A stretch of 64,000 nucleotides of DNA from Terana coerulea. Its lineage: Eukaryota > Basidiomycota > Agaricomycetes > Polyporales > Phanerochaetaceae. Both the position numbers and the translations under genes were made by a program. Of this stretch, positions 1 through 11,197 are shown piece after piece. Under the pieces are notes generated by a model. The model saw only the letters and a list, made by a program, of their open reading frames with translations. It was not told where the DNA came from and did no database searches. The DNA is taken from NCBI GenBank assembly GCA_024811115.1, contig JAKOGH010000639.1:1-64000 (forward strand), in the 5' to 3' direction. The stretch's first letter is position 1; every line of letters starts with the position of its first letter.

Positions 1-21
1 CGTCGAAAACACGGCTGGAAA

Positions 22-530
22 GCGTACCTGGACCGCATGCACCGTCGCCGCCGCGTCCTCTGCTCGCTTCGCGCCGCCCGTGCGCCTGCGCGATGCCTCT
101 CTCTATGCGCGTGCGGCGCCCCCAACGGCTTTGTCCCAGTAGCGGATCGACAAAATCCCGGAACGGGATGCGTCGTTTTGACTCGAAAATGGATCTTCTA
201 GGCGCCCACGAAATGTCAGCACGGGAGCCACGGAAACGCGGAACGTAGCGCACCTGAACCGTCCGCGATGTGGCGCGGACGTCGTCTGCCTGTCGCGCAT
301 GTTTCCGCACGCACCCGTACGTCGGCGGCGGTGGGGCATTGTCGATCACGTTCAACTCATCCCGGTGGCGGATCGACAAACTCCCGAACGGGGGTGTCGT
401 CGTTTTGGGTCGAAAAGACTTCTCTAGGCGCCTGCACAATGTCAGCATTCGAGCGTTGCGAACACATGCAGGCGCACCTGGGCCATATGCACCATCTCGT
501 CCTCGCCCTCCGCTCCTCATGCGGCCCTGA
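22..530. repeat. Tandem repeat, ~225 bp period, about 2.3 copies
   Basis: Three diverged copies of one unit start at about 22, 249 and 473 (each begins GCGNACCTG). The second half of the unit is clearest at 135-260 and 361-485, both carrying GCGGATCGACAAA, a TCGAAAA block, TCTAGGCGCC and AATGTCAGCA in the same order. The spacing is 224-227 bp. No open frame is conserved between the copies, so this is read as non-coding repetitive DNA that probably continues left of the window. Confidence 0.75.
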
Positions 531-599
531 CAGCTTCGTCTCACGTACACCTTGCCCTCAGCGCGTTCTGGGGCCAGTGGTCATCCTACATGCGCGCGC

Positions 600-2690
600 C
601 GCGGTTCTCGTGGCAGTATGACAGCACGGCAGTCGAGAGGTGAATGGCGGAAGATGTGGGTGCATGTGTCTTCACTGTGCTTTTCTGTAGTTGTGCGGAA
701 AGTGAAAGGACGTGGGTTAGTCTATGGCATGGCATGCATGTCTTGGATTCTTGTGTATATCCTAGATAACTGGCTGCCTCATAGGAGGGAATGGTTGACT
801 GTCAGTGGTGGAGGAGTGAATGAAGGACCATGTCAGAGGACGAACAAGGACATAAGCATGAGAGCTTCAACCCGGTTGTGATGAGTCACCAGAGGTGTAA
901 AAGGGTGATTGCCAGCCAGCCGTCTAGCCAAGTCTTGAAAATAGTTCTGATGGATCATCTCAGCAACCGGAGCATGGGAATTGCTCGGGTTGCTGAGAAT
1001 GCTTAGATGACTACTCCAATTTGGGGACATTTTTACACTCTCCTATTACTTATCCTCTCTCAATATGTATGTTAATGTGCTGGGCAGCTGTCAATTATGT
1101 TTATCTTGGTAAAGAGTGTTTTGTGCTTTGTACTGTGCTGCAAGGAATTACGAGAAATGCAAAATAAATCAAAATATAAGCATCCAGACATGACATCAAT
1201 CAAGTCTTGCCTGTCACGCTAAGATGCACACAGCCTCAGTGTAGCCGAGGGCCGTTGATGGTGCCGTCTCCAAGGGTCCTTACTGGCGTGAGAGTTCAAC
1301 TCTCAGCCAATCAGAATGGAGATTACTTGAGATCCAAGCATTCTCCGTTCTGACTGCCTGAGGGTCAGACTCCCTCCGTGTCCAATCCTTCCTTCCTCTG
1401 GCATTGCACGCTACTTTAGTATCTGTTATTACTATGCATTTGAGCCAGCTCATACAACAGGAATACACGGTATGCGAAAGGACTCGGAGAGACACTACAC
1501 CTCAGATGCTGGCATCATTGCTGAGCGCTGAGTTGTTGACAGCGCAACAGCGGGATATCGGATATTGCCCACGCGCTTGTCAACCGGCACAATACAAGAC
1601 CGCCGTACTCTCTGCATGCCGAGCTCGCCAATCTATACACAGCATCCCGTCAGAGGCCTAGATGTAATCTGGAGACTTGGACTGAACTCGGAGGCATCCA
1701 GAGACCAGCACCGACTTGCAAAACAGGGTGTAGTCTGACATCTACAAAGTGCCCGAATGAGTTATTATGCACTGCGTAATCTTCAGCTGAGATACTGCTA
1801 TCACGAACGCACGGACGCCTTGGGTGTAGTACCTCTTAAGAGTGCGCTGCACAAAAATCTCGCAAAAGTCTTTTCCACCTCCTTACCTTTGCAGCAAATA
1901 AAGCAAGTCAAAGTCAGCGGATATTAATTCGTCCGATTCTCCGCGGCAGGCTGCAGGTCGGCGAACATCGCGAGTGGGCGAGGTGGAGGTGGCGAGAGAA
2001 AGGCAACGGCGTCTGAGAGCGACGCCACAACGATGCTTAGTCAGCTGCGCTGACGCTTTCGCGCCTCTCCTGGCTCTGCTCTTCCACTGACCTCCAGCCA
2101 CTACCCTCTCGCAAAGGCACACTGACCACATAGACGCGCTCTATGAGTTATCAGGCATGTGTCTAGCTTTCATGCACTACACTTGCGCTCATTTTCATAG
2201 ATTTCGCAGATTTCACCGTTTTAGGGCAACGACGCCATGCGCTGACTCCAATGAGCACCGACGGCGGAGGACGGAGGACAACTGCAGAGCCCAGACCTAG
2301 GTACGTAACACAGCCCGTGAGATGTGGGAAGCTTTGCTCACTAGCGGGATTTTCTGGGACTAGGCCGTTGCGTGCGTTTCTCGTCGGCGTCGTCGCCCTG
2401 GGCCTCGCAACGCCAGCCGGTTCGTCGGGCAACTAAGCCTTCGGCGAGCGGCGACACGTCACCACACAGGCGCCAAGGTACATCAGCCGAGACACAGGCG
2501 ACGATCAGAACGGACGAATGCAACGGAAACGCGAGCTCAGTCCGCGTATGCACGGACTGGGCACCCGCTTGTGCTCCGTTCGTGACGCGTCTGGCCTTGG
2601 GGGCCATGCCGTGACGTGAGAGCGGTCGCAAGGGCAGCAAGACAGGGTGACCCCGACAGCACGCCGGAACCGTGTTCGGCGGGGTTTGAC
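600..2690. other. Intergenic, no gene recognised
   Basis: Only short, composition-driven open frames are present on both strands. No protein family, intron chain or tRNA-like fold with a complete acceptor stem was recognised. The stretch around 1030-1200 is AT-rich. The only structured element is the hairpin cluster near 1290-1376. Confidence 0.5.
1290..1376. other. Cluster of three hairpins, possible structured element
   Basis: GAGAG-TTCAA-CTCTC (1290-1304) is followed by a long imperfect inverted repeat, TCAGAATGGAGA at 1311-1322 against TTCTCCGTTCTGA at 1341-1353, with an 18-nt loop. A third hairpin, GAGGG-TCAGACT-CCCTC, lies at 1360-1376. The outer two resemble tRNA T-arms, but no anticodon arm or acceptor stem can be assembled. 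It could be a tRNA-derived repeat or a structured RNA. Confidence 0.35.
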
Positions 2691-2694
2691 AGGG

Positions 2695-2700
2695 TATAAG
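2695..2700 (+). promoter_or_regulatory. TATA box with CT-rich leader
   Basis: TATAAG inside GGGTATAAGAAGG, followed at about 2730-2790 by a strongly pyrimidine-rich run. This is the usual layout of a basidiomycete core promoter. The first ATG downstream is at 2809, at the head of the repeated-cassette locus. Confidence 0.6.
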
Positions 2701-5590
2701 AAGGGGAGGAGGATTGCTCGGAGACAGCATCCTCTCCTTCCCTTCGCCTTCATCCCTCCCTCCCTTCTCACTCTCTCCTCCACTCGAGACACCTGCACAT
2801 CCTCGGGGATGTGTAGAGCATACTTCGACACCGTCGACGGCGACTTGCACCCTGCCGTCCCGACGACGACCTCTTCCTCATTCTCGAGGCTGGCCCGCTG
2901 GTAAGCCCTTTGCTTGTACGTTTTGTAGTCTTACTAGCCGGCTCATATCCCATCCCGTGTCGTTCAGTCAAGACTTGCTCAAGGTAAGTACTGGTCAACA
3001 AATTGGGTGCATGAAGCTTACCACCTGTGTGTTTCAAGAGCGCGGATAATGCGCTGAAAAGGAAGCACACACCTCGATCATAGCGGGTAAGTATCTTACC
3101 CTATAGCGTACGCTGTACTGGTGCTGACTAGTGTTTACCAGCTCTGAAGGCAGTCAGACAACGCTGCACCCCGGCATCGTCAATTCTCTCATAGTGGGAG
3201 ATAGCGCCGTTCAATGCGAAGCGCGCACTGGAAATCAAGGTATGCACCTACCACGCTTTTGTCCAGATCACTGGCTCGTCTTTGAGATCGGTTGTAGGTG
3301 GGACGAGACCCAAACAAGGACGATTTGGGCGCACACGACAATACCCCAGCATCGTCAGTTCTCTGGTACTGCCGGAGACTGTCCCGGCGGCTGGCACGAA
3401 CAACATCACAATTATTTATCATATTGCTGACCTGCTGCGCCCCCTCGCTCTCGAAGCCATTTGCCTAGTAAGCGTCTCGTTTGCATTCGTCGCCGCCGCC
3501 GTTCTAACGATGTCATTGAACACAGCACTCGTCATGCTGTTATTCGGCGAAGGATGTCATTGGCGGCGCTCTGCAATACCCCTGCCAGTTGTACGGCAAG
3601 ACGGCGCAGCCACGGCCCTCGATTGCCGGGTGTGCGTCGAGTCGTTAGCACCACACTAGCGGTATACTGTCGCTAACCACAGCATTTGAGATGAGGAGGT
3701 GATGCTGTACTTCAGCATTGTCAAATCTCTCATACTGCGAGATGCAGTCTCGGCACGAAGTGCGCGCTGAAGGTATGCACTTACTTCATTCTGCCATTCA
3801 GTCCACTGACCCGTCTCTGGCATTCATCGTAGTTGCCGCGAAAGCCGACTGGGAGACATGGAAGACGGGGACGACGATAGCCAAGCATCATCAAACAGTC
3901 ATTAACATGAAAGGTACGCCGCCGCCGCGAGACGCTATACTGGAACTGGAACTAACCACTATGCTAATCTAGAGGCATTACTGAATGCTTGTCTATCATT
4001 CCACAGCATCGTCAGTTCTGTCGCGGCGCGAGAGATAGTTTGGCGTATCGGTTGGTCTATTGGATGGTAAGTCCGCCAGTAGTCGTCTATAGTCACTAGT
4101 GCGCTCATCACGCCGCTAAATTTTGGGTCACCCAGATACAGTTTTGACTACCGACCACCACTCCGCCGCGCTTGTGCCGATTACGCGGCATCGTCCAATT
4201 ACGCAGCAGATGGTACCGCCGGACTCTCCGCGGACGAGTGTGCGCTTGCGCTTGGCTCGTACTTGTCGGTGTGGTCTCGTTCATCAGCGTCATGGGTTAT
4301 TACAGGTCCGATCTGTCCACAATGTTGCCCAATGACTGCGCTGACCTTGTATGCCCAGATATCTCATCCTCATCCTGCTCGTGATTTATTATGAAGACCC
4401 GTCGTGATGACGGCGCCGAATGCACCCTGCTGGTCAGGCTCGTGCTATTGTGGTTGGCATCCCAGCCACGTGTTCTGACTCAAGCCCACTCATGCCGGTG
4501 CGCTCTCGCCTCTGCTCCAACGGTGCGAGGAGATGCTGACCTTAACCCCAGGCATGCCAGTTCCCTCAACGCGACAAGTCTTGGCGGTGGCGGTCGATAC
4601 TGTGACTGTCGGCTTATCGTCTCGTCCAGTACCCTTGACGAGCATGTGTATTAGTAAGCGAGTATATTGAATAAGACCACGTTGGTACACTAACATGCTT
4701 GTAGATTTCTACCTATCAGCCGTTGACGACGAGTCTGAGTCATCGATCGAGGCGGCGGGACTGCTTCACGCACGGTTTGTGAAGCAACTCTTCGGCGCCG
4801 CTGCCGTCGCCTCCCGTACTTCAAACGCGACATCTATCCTACCCCGGCGGGCTATCGGCTGGCCTAAAACATCATGATACCTTCAGCGCCGTCACGTGTG
4901 CTTCTGTTCTCTCTAGAAAATGGGTAACCCTAACATAGGTCTTCGGCTGTATTGACGCAGGATAAGGTTCCTGCCGTTCATCCCAGGACATTGATAAGAG
5001 TAACAAGAGGCTCCTTCACTTCGTTCCGGGGAGAAGGTCAGGTGGCGTTTGGCTAGGGTGGCGTTTGGTCAGGGTGGCGTTGCCGCATTGGCCAAGACCG
5101 CTGCAAGGCTTATGGTCAATTAATGAGGTATATATGTGAAGCAGGAGGCGCACAAATAAACTGATGAAATAAGACAGAAGCGAGACAGATTGGACCCCAA
5201 GCATTGACTGAGGCTGTAAGGAATGTGAGTTATAGAACGAATTCTTAGACACCGCCCGAGGCTCCGACAGCCCGACGAATGCCATTGCAGACGATGAGCG
5301 GGCTAAGCCGGAATGCCAGCTGCGCGAGACTACGAGGGCTGAGCTAAGCAGTCGGACCGACGACGAAACGGATCAGAAACGATATGTATTGTGGAGGAAC
5401 CCGGAGAGGAACCGGGGACGCGTAAATCAGCCAGCGGCCAGCAGGCATACTTATACCTAGCCATTCGGACTGATGGATGATCAGGTAGGGGCTCGAGGTA
5501 AGTACGTTACTTACTTACGTGGCATATGGGTAAAGATAGGAGTATATAATGTGTCTACCGCCAGTAAGTAGATGTATTGACGTGCGCAAA

Positions 5591-5851
5591 CGAAATCATG
5601 CTGACCACATGAATCCTGATACTCAGCGACGCTCCCTCAGACATATCTACATACCTGGGGTAAGTCTTCTCGTGAGGCTTCATACTACCAGTTACTAACC
5701 TATGCTACTGGTAGCCTTTGACCACCACTCCTCGCAATGTACATGGACATGCGTATTAACTTCTATAGGTCCGTACAGTAGTATTCGAGTAGACTACTAC
5801 GGAATAGTACTGGTAGTACTCTCAGTGTCGAGTAGTACGCGCAGACGTAGG
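5591..5851 (+). repeat. Direct repeat, copy 1 of the ~375 bp cassette
   Basis: Matches 5965-6229 at high identity. It contains the end of one intron (branch CTGAC, acceptor CTCAG), a 33-nt exon-like piece, then a complete intron with GTAAGTCTTC donor, TACTAAC branch site and GGTAG acceptor, then the GACCACCACTCC exon-like piece. Confidence 0.8.
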
Positions 5852-5964
5852 AGAGCCATACTGACCTTACTCTATAGATCCATTAGTGCGCGCGTCGTAG
5901 CCGCTGTACTGGTAATGAACTCGGAAAACAAAAGTGGGTAAGTACCACTGTTAATTATCAGGAA

Positions 5965-6229
5965 ACGAAGTCATACTGACCGCATTAATCCTGATGCTTA
6001 GCGACGCTCCTCAGACATATTTACATACCTGGAGTAAGTCTTCGTGCGTTCATACTACCAGTTACTAACCTATGCTACTGGTAGCCTTCGACCACCACTC
6101 CTCGCAATGTACTCGGACATGTGCATTAGCTTCTATAGGTACATACAGTAGTATGATTCGGGTAGACTACTACGGAGTAGTAGTACCGGTATAATACTAT
6201 CAGTGTCGAGTAGTATGTGTGGACGTAGG
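5965..6229 (+). repeat. Direct repeat, copy 2 of the ~375 bp cassette
   Basis: Second copy of 5591-5851, offset by 374-378 bp. The splice signals are preserved exactly (GTAAGT, TACTAAC, GGTAG), but the internal exon-like piece is 32 rather than 33 nt, so the reading frame is not kept between the copies. It ends in a small hairpin, CTACTAC-GGA-GTAGTAG, near 6170-6190. Confidence 0.8.
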
Positions 6230-6678
6230 CGCCCGGGCCGGCTGCAACAGAGACCGGTGTGCAATGTAAACTATAAGCAGCCAAGACCTTCGGGTCCAAG
6301 TGCATTGGCGTAATGTCCCCGACCTCCTAAGTACCAGCCAGACGCCTAGCGACAGCTTTGTGGCGTCGCGCGGGGCCCCGACAGTGCAGATCACGTCTCG
6401 GGTTCGTCATTCATCGGACAGTGCTCCGTGATGGCGAACTCTGTGCCACCCGCCATGTCCAGATCCTCAGCGCTGCATTTGCGCACTCGAGATTCTCGGA
6501 AACCAAATATCAATACTACGCGATCGCAGCGTGACAAAGAATTCAAGGAAAACGACGACAATGCGCAATGGAACAACGGCGGCCCTGAACATCTCAACAA
6601 TATCTCAGTAGACCTGGTACCACCCCTTTGCAAACCCCTACCATCCCCGCGCTCCTCCCCAACGGCATGCAAGACACC

Positions 6679-8651
6679 TCAGACCCGCCGCTTGATGCCG
6701 ACTGCGACGGAGATCGGCCGCCGGACAAACGCCTCGTGCACCTCGAGCTGGCCACGCCCACGTCAGCACACCAGACCGCACAGAAACACCAACGACACGG
6801 ACCTTCTGGTTCGGGTCCCCGAGCACGACGTCGTAGCGGTGGAAGACGGTCGCGACGGCGAGCACGAGCTCCATGTGCGCGAGGTTCCGGCCGATGCACG
6901 CCCTGCGCGCCCCACGTCAGTCCAGAAGCACGCACACCGTCAACAGCGCACGACGCACCTCGGGCCCGTCGAGAACGGCGCAAAGCAGCGCGTCATCTGC
7001 GCGCGGTCGCCGCGCGCCCACCGCCCGGGGTCATACGCCTCCACGTCCGCGCCCCACACCTCGGTGCGGCGGTGCAGCGCCCAGATCGGGCTGCTCACCT
7101 GCGCGCCCGCCGCGAACGCCGCGCCCGCGAGCGTGAGGCCGCCGTCGGGGACGGTGCGCGGGAGGCCGATGGCGACGGTCGAGTACAGGCGCAGGCCCTC
7201 GTTGACGCAGTCCGCGAGGAAGGGAGGTGCTTGACGCGCTCCCACGGCGCGACGACGGCGCTGTGCGACGCGTCGGGCTCGACGGGCCCGAGCGCGCCGG
7301 CGAGCTCCGCCTGCAGCTGCGCCTGCACCGCCGGCGCGCGCGAGGAAGTACGTGATCGCGGTCAGGGAGCTGTGCGGGCGCACGGCGGTCAGCCACGCAG
7401 ACACACACAGGAGGGGAGGGGGCGTACTTGGCGGTGGTGTCCGAGCCGGCGACCATGAGCGTGAGCGCCTCGCCGCTGAGCTCCTTCGGCTCGAGCTGCT
7501 GCCCGTGCTCGTCCTTCGCGTCGATGAGCTTGGAGAGGAAGTCGACGCGGGAGACGGCGGCGGCGAGCCGCGCGGCGACGGCCGCGACGGCCATGGTGCC
7601 GAGCACGACCTGCGAGCCCATGGCTTTCTTGATCGAGGGCAGCTGGCGCGCCCACGGGCGGGCGTAGGCGGGCAGGCAGCCGAGCAGGAAGACGATGGTG
7701 GTGGTCTCGTTCACGATCTGGACGGCGGGCGCGGTGGCGTGCTCGGCGGCGTAGTCCTCCTTGCCGTAGGCCGCCATGGCCGCCTTCCCGTCGCGCACGA
7801 CCGGCGCGGCGTCCTCGCCCCTCTCGAGCATGCCGAACGGGTTCCCGAACGCCAGGTCGCCTGTCCCAGCCCCATAAGCACGACAGTTCACCTCGATTGG
7901 AGATTGTTTTATGCGTACCGATGATGTCGAAGGTCAGGAAATTGTACCCTGGTGGGAGTGTGAAGAGTGAGAGAGAGAAAGTGCAGATGGTCGTTATGGC
8001 CTACAGTTCTGCGCGTTGAACCAGACGCGGCCCTGCGCCGCCCGCCACGTGCACGCGCCCGACGACGCCGCCCGTGTCCCGCGCGCCCGCGTCGCACAGG
8101 CCGTCCCAGCGCGCGAGCAGCAGCTGGATGTAGCGGCGGATGACGGGCTCGGCGTCCTGCAGGCTCTTGGCGGAGAACGCGTGGGCGATGTACTTGCGCT
8201 TGCGGGTGTGCTCGGCGCGCGAGCGCGTCGTGAACACGCTCGTCTCGTCGTCGTAGAGCACGAAGCCGCCGTACAGCTCGCCCTTGCGCGCGCGCGACCC
8301 GTGGCCGTAGAGGGCGTGGAACGCGTCGGGGTCGTCGATCGAGACGTGGTCGTGGCCGACGCGCACGAAGGTCCCTGCACGGTGGTTCAGCGCTCATGGG
8401 TGTGGGAGGCGCATGGGGCCGGACTGACCGTGTTTCTTGTGCAAGTCGTGTATGGTGGGGCTGATCATGCCTCTGTAGCCGAGGGAGGCATACCAGAGCG
8501 TCGTGAACTTGGCGAGGAAGGGGCCGCGGTAGCGCGACAGACCATAGGGATCGACGACATAGGGGACGATGTACCAGAGCACGACCGCCACGACGGGGAC
8601 GGCAGCCCACAGCTTGGGGTCGATGTGATACAGGAGTTGGGTGGCGGACAT
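6679..8651 (-). CDS. Cytochrome P450 monooxygenase, with frame breaks
   Basis: Membrane-anchored P450 of about 545 residues in seven exons: 8429-8651, 8005-8374, 7919-7948, 7428-7860, 6959-7369, 6803-6902 and 6679-6747. Visible in order are an N-terminal membrane segment (AVPVVAVVLWYIV), the I-helix oxygen-binding motif AGSDTT, the K-helix E-G-L-R, a YDPGRW segment, and the haem loop FSTGPRACIGR with its Cys ligand, split by the intron at 6903-6958. The C-terminus is LEVHEAFVRRP..., so the 3' end is intact. Three places lose the frame: about 8057-8060, 7329-7342 and 7219-7226. Between the last two, about 37 codons (including VQAQLQAEL) are readable only in another frame, and the two shifts compensate each other. 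This looks more like sequencing indels than decay, since all catalytic motifs remain. Substrate unknown; the subfamily cannot be assigned. Confidence 0.9.
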
Positions 8652-8689
8652 GGTAGCACTGGGGGTGTGCTGCTCGACCCATTCCCCGG

Positions 8690-8695
8690 TTTATA
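8690..8695 (-). promoter_or_regulatory. TATA box of the P450 gene
   Basis: TATAAA on the minus strand (within GCCTATAAACC), about 40 bp upstream of the P450 start codon at 8651. Confidence 0.6.
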
Positions 8696-8699
8696 GGCC

Positions 8700-10448
8700 A
8701 TGAGACTGACGCTGTACCAGGAGGAAGTTCAGTTCCTGCCATCGTAGCTTGGCCGAGAACCCGCTGCGCACCTGCAGGAACCCGCCCTTCTCCCGTGACC
8801 ATATCGGGGCACCCAGCCATATCTGGTGTCCCGACGATGGAAGACCCTGGAGAAGGGTGCCAGGCATGGGAAGTGCAGGAGCTGCAATCAGAGCAGCGTA
8901 CGGCAACCGTCATTGTCGCTGACCTGGCCACACATCATCTCGGACGGTCTCTCCGCGCTGCGTAAGGAGTTCTGCTCAGCGCATGCTGCGAGGACAGACG
9001 GGTGACAGCTTGGGCAGGGGTGCAGATCGAGGGCACCGATGGCCACAGGAGGCCGCGCACGGCGGACGTCTCTAAGCGACGCTGGAATTACGCAGACCGG
9101 TTTACGAGGTCGCAGTCCTGACGTTACGCTCGGTTGAGTCTGGGTGTGTGGCATAGAGCCGGGCATCCGCCTCAAACGCTTCTACTAGAGGACATTCGGT
9201 TAGTCCACACTCTGTGCAGTCGCCAAACACCATCAAGCGACGCTCACCTTATAATGTCTGCTGAGTTCTGAGCGATATGAAATCGCGTTCGCGACCGTCT
9301 AGATTTCTTCATACAAGGAGGACAGGTGTGGATTCTGATCGGTGAAGTAATGTGCTGTGTCCGAGATCGGGTTCGGCAAAGTCCGAGGTCTGAAAGGTAT
9401 GTTCTCAGCTATTCATTGCTGCTTGAATGGTTTTTACACGTACACGTTTATGCACAGTCAGTGTATGCGGATCCACTTGTATCACTGCGCGATTTATCGA
9501 GGCTGAATACTAAATCCTTGCCAGAGGTCTTAGCTGATCAAAGTACCCTAGCAAAGGCGCGGCGTCAACGTTTCGCGCCACCCACCGGATACTAGCAATC
9601 CAGTTCCCTTGTTGAGCAGACGTACCCGTCGTATCTATTCCCTATTGCCGTATGGCCTCGAATGCTGCTTACGCTTTGATGTCTGGAGAAAAGAGGGGAT
9701 CGCATCGACCGTCCGGGTCCGTCCGTGTCGCACGCCACAGCACATCAGAATTCGGGGTGGTCGAGCGTGTGACTACGGTAACTCACCCCTCGGGATCGCG
9801 TAAGCAACCCCCAAGCTCAAGTACGCTTGTCGTCTTGAAGTCCCGACGGTCGACGCCGGCCTTGGCCTTATGACGAGGCTGCGGTCGGCCAAGGGTCTCC
9901 TGCGGCGCTATTAGAAGCACTCGAGAACAGCAAGCCCTAGTGTCGTAAGGGACGAATATGCAATAGATTGTCTTCAAGAAGCCGTCGACACAGACGGGGA
10001 TACCAATGCCGTTTACGCTTCGCCACGATATTGCAATTAATGAGGAGGCTTCAATCAGGAGGTGTGGAATGTTCAGCTGAGACGCTCGATGTCAGTGGTG
10101 TATTGGACGATATGGGTTTTCAGCGTAACGCACCATCGTCTAAGCACCCAACGCTTTGAAGCTTCAAAGGAGAGACAAATTCACGAACAGCTCGTCAATG
10201 AAAGGCAGAACGAGGCTAGGTTGCCCTTATCATGCACGCAAACCAGCTCCAGACACGCAGCGTACGCAGCATACGTACGTACGCCATTAAGTAATGGATT
10301 CATCCACCAACAGAAGAAGCCCCTCACTTTCCTCATGCACAGCGCTCCGCGCCGCCCCTCCATTCCAAGCCAACCTTCCCCCTTCACAGCCACGTTCTTT
10401 CCTCACAGGCCGTCTGGGCGCTGGGCTGCCGCGCAGGCCTCCGCGCGA
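8700..10448. other. Intergenic, no gene recognised
   Basis: Short frames on both strands show no recognisable family and no consistent intron chain. It separates the P450 from the housekeeping block. Confidence 0.5.
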
Positions 10449-10974
10449 TCACGCATCAGCGCCGCGCGCGGGCAGCGGGACGGCGGTGACGTCCCCCGCC
10501 GGAAGGTGCGCGCGCCCGTGCGCACGACGCGCCAGCGCGAGGCGCACTGCGGGTCCGCGCACGCGACCTCCGCGTCCGTCGCCATCCAGTCGTGCGGCGC
10601 GCACGGCCGCTGTTTCGCCGCCAGCAGCGGCAGCACCGACGCTGCGCACAAAACGGGCCATCAGCAACCGACATAAGTATGCATATGCGCCAGAGCGGGG
10701 CCACGACACAAGGCTTTGGAAGACGGACGGACGGGGGCGACGGAGACAGATCTCGAGCGATAGCACGTGTTGCCGTACCTAGAGAATAGATGGAGATGCC
10801 CTGGCCCGGCGGCAGGTACAGCATCTCGCCCTGCAGCGTGAAGTAGTCGCCCGCCTTGGCGCCGCACAGGATGCGCCCGCCCGGCGGGCAGACGGCCTCG
10901 ACGCGCAGATCGTACAGGGTGAAGGTGGCGTCGGCGCCGGCGTCTATGCCGGCAGCGTTCACGAGCGCGGTCAT
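10449..10974 (-). CDS. Small TIGR04076-like protein, one frame break
   Basis: Two exons (10779-10974 and 10449-10641) around a 137-nt GTACGG...GCAG intron. Exon 1 gives FTLYDLRVEAVCPPGG, CGAKAGDYF and PPGQGISIYS. Exon 2 continues ASVLPLLAAKQR, the Cys pair VACADPQC and VRTGARTFRRG. This order fits the TIGR04076 family of small Cys-containing proteins as I know it; function unknown. The reading ends GDVTAVPLP only if the C5 run at 10493-10497 is one base longer; as printed the frame runs on in an unrelated frame to 10403. The start at 10974 is chosen because ACCATGA is a good context; an in-frame ATG lies at 11001. A TATA-like TATATG lies near 11022. Confidence 0.7.
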
Positions 10975-11197
10975 GGTGGCTTGTAGAAAGTTGAAAGTCA
11001 ACTGGGGCCACGCCGCTGGCTGTATATGTATCGCAGACAGCGGAGGAGAAGGGGGTGATGTACAGCAAGCTAAACCCGAACGGGCACGAGGGCGGACTGT
11101 AGACGTAACTTTGTGCCGTGGCTATCGTCTCCCACGGCCATATGCATAGCGGTCGGAGAGCCCGGCCTAGGCGTGCGCCCCCGTGCGCCACGCCGCG

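Larger units (their letters stand above)
2809..6230 (+). other. Putative spliced locus built from repeated exon/intron cassettes
   Basis: After the TATA box a short frame opens at 2809 (31 codons) and runs into a GTAAGC donor at 2901. Further good donors (GTAAGT at about 2997 and 3089, GTATGC at about 3240 and 3773, GTAAGT at about 5656) pair with CAG/TAG acceptors 50-65 nt away, some with perfect branch sites such as TACTAAC. Exon-like pieces recur: one with core CATCGTCAGTTCTC occurs, diverged, near 3176, 3353, 3716, 4008 and 4189, and one with GACCACCACTCC near 4137, 5720 and 6085. No long frame survives splicing in any simple model I tried, and no protein family was recognised. It is either a spliced non-coding RNA or a decayed multi-exon gene. 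Confidence 0.4.

Noticed and set aside
1290..1376. tRNA gene
   Set aside because: T-arm-like hairpins are present, but no acceptor stem or anticodon arm can be built.
6428..7458. Two long plus-strand frames of 268 and 276 codons
   Set aside because: Antisense to the P450 3' exons, whose haem-loop and C-terminal splices are unambiguous.
7352..7924. 190-codon plus-strand frame
   Set aside because: Antisense to the P450 exon with the I-helix; Gly/Arg-rich with no motif.
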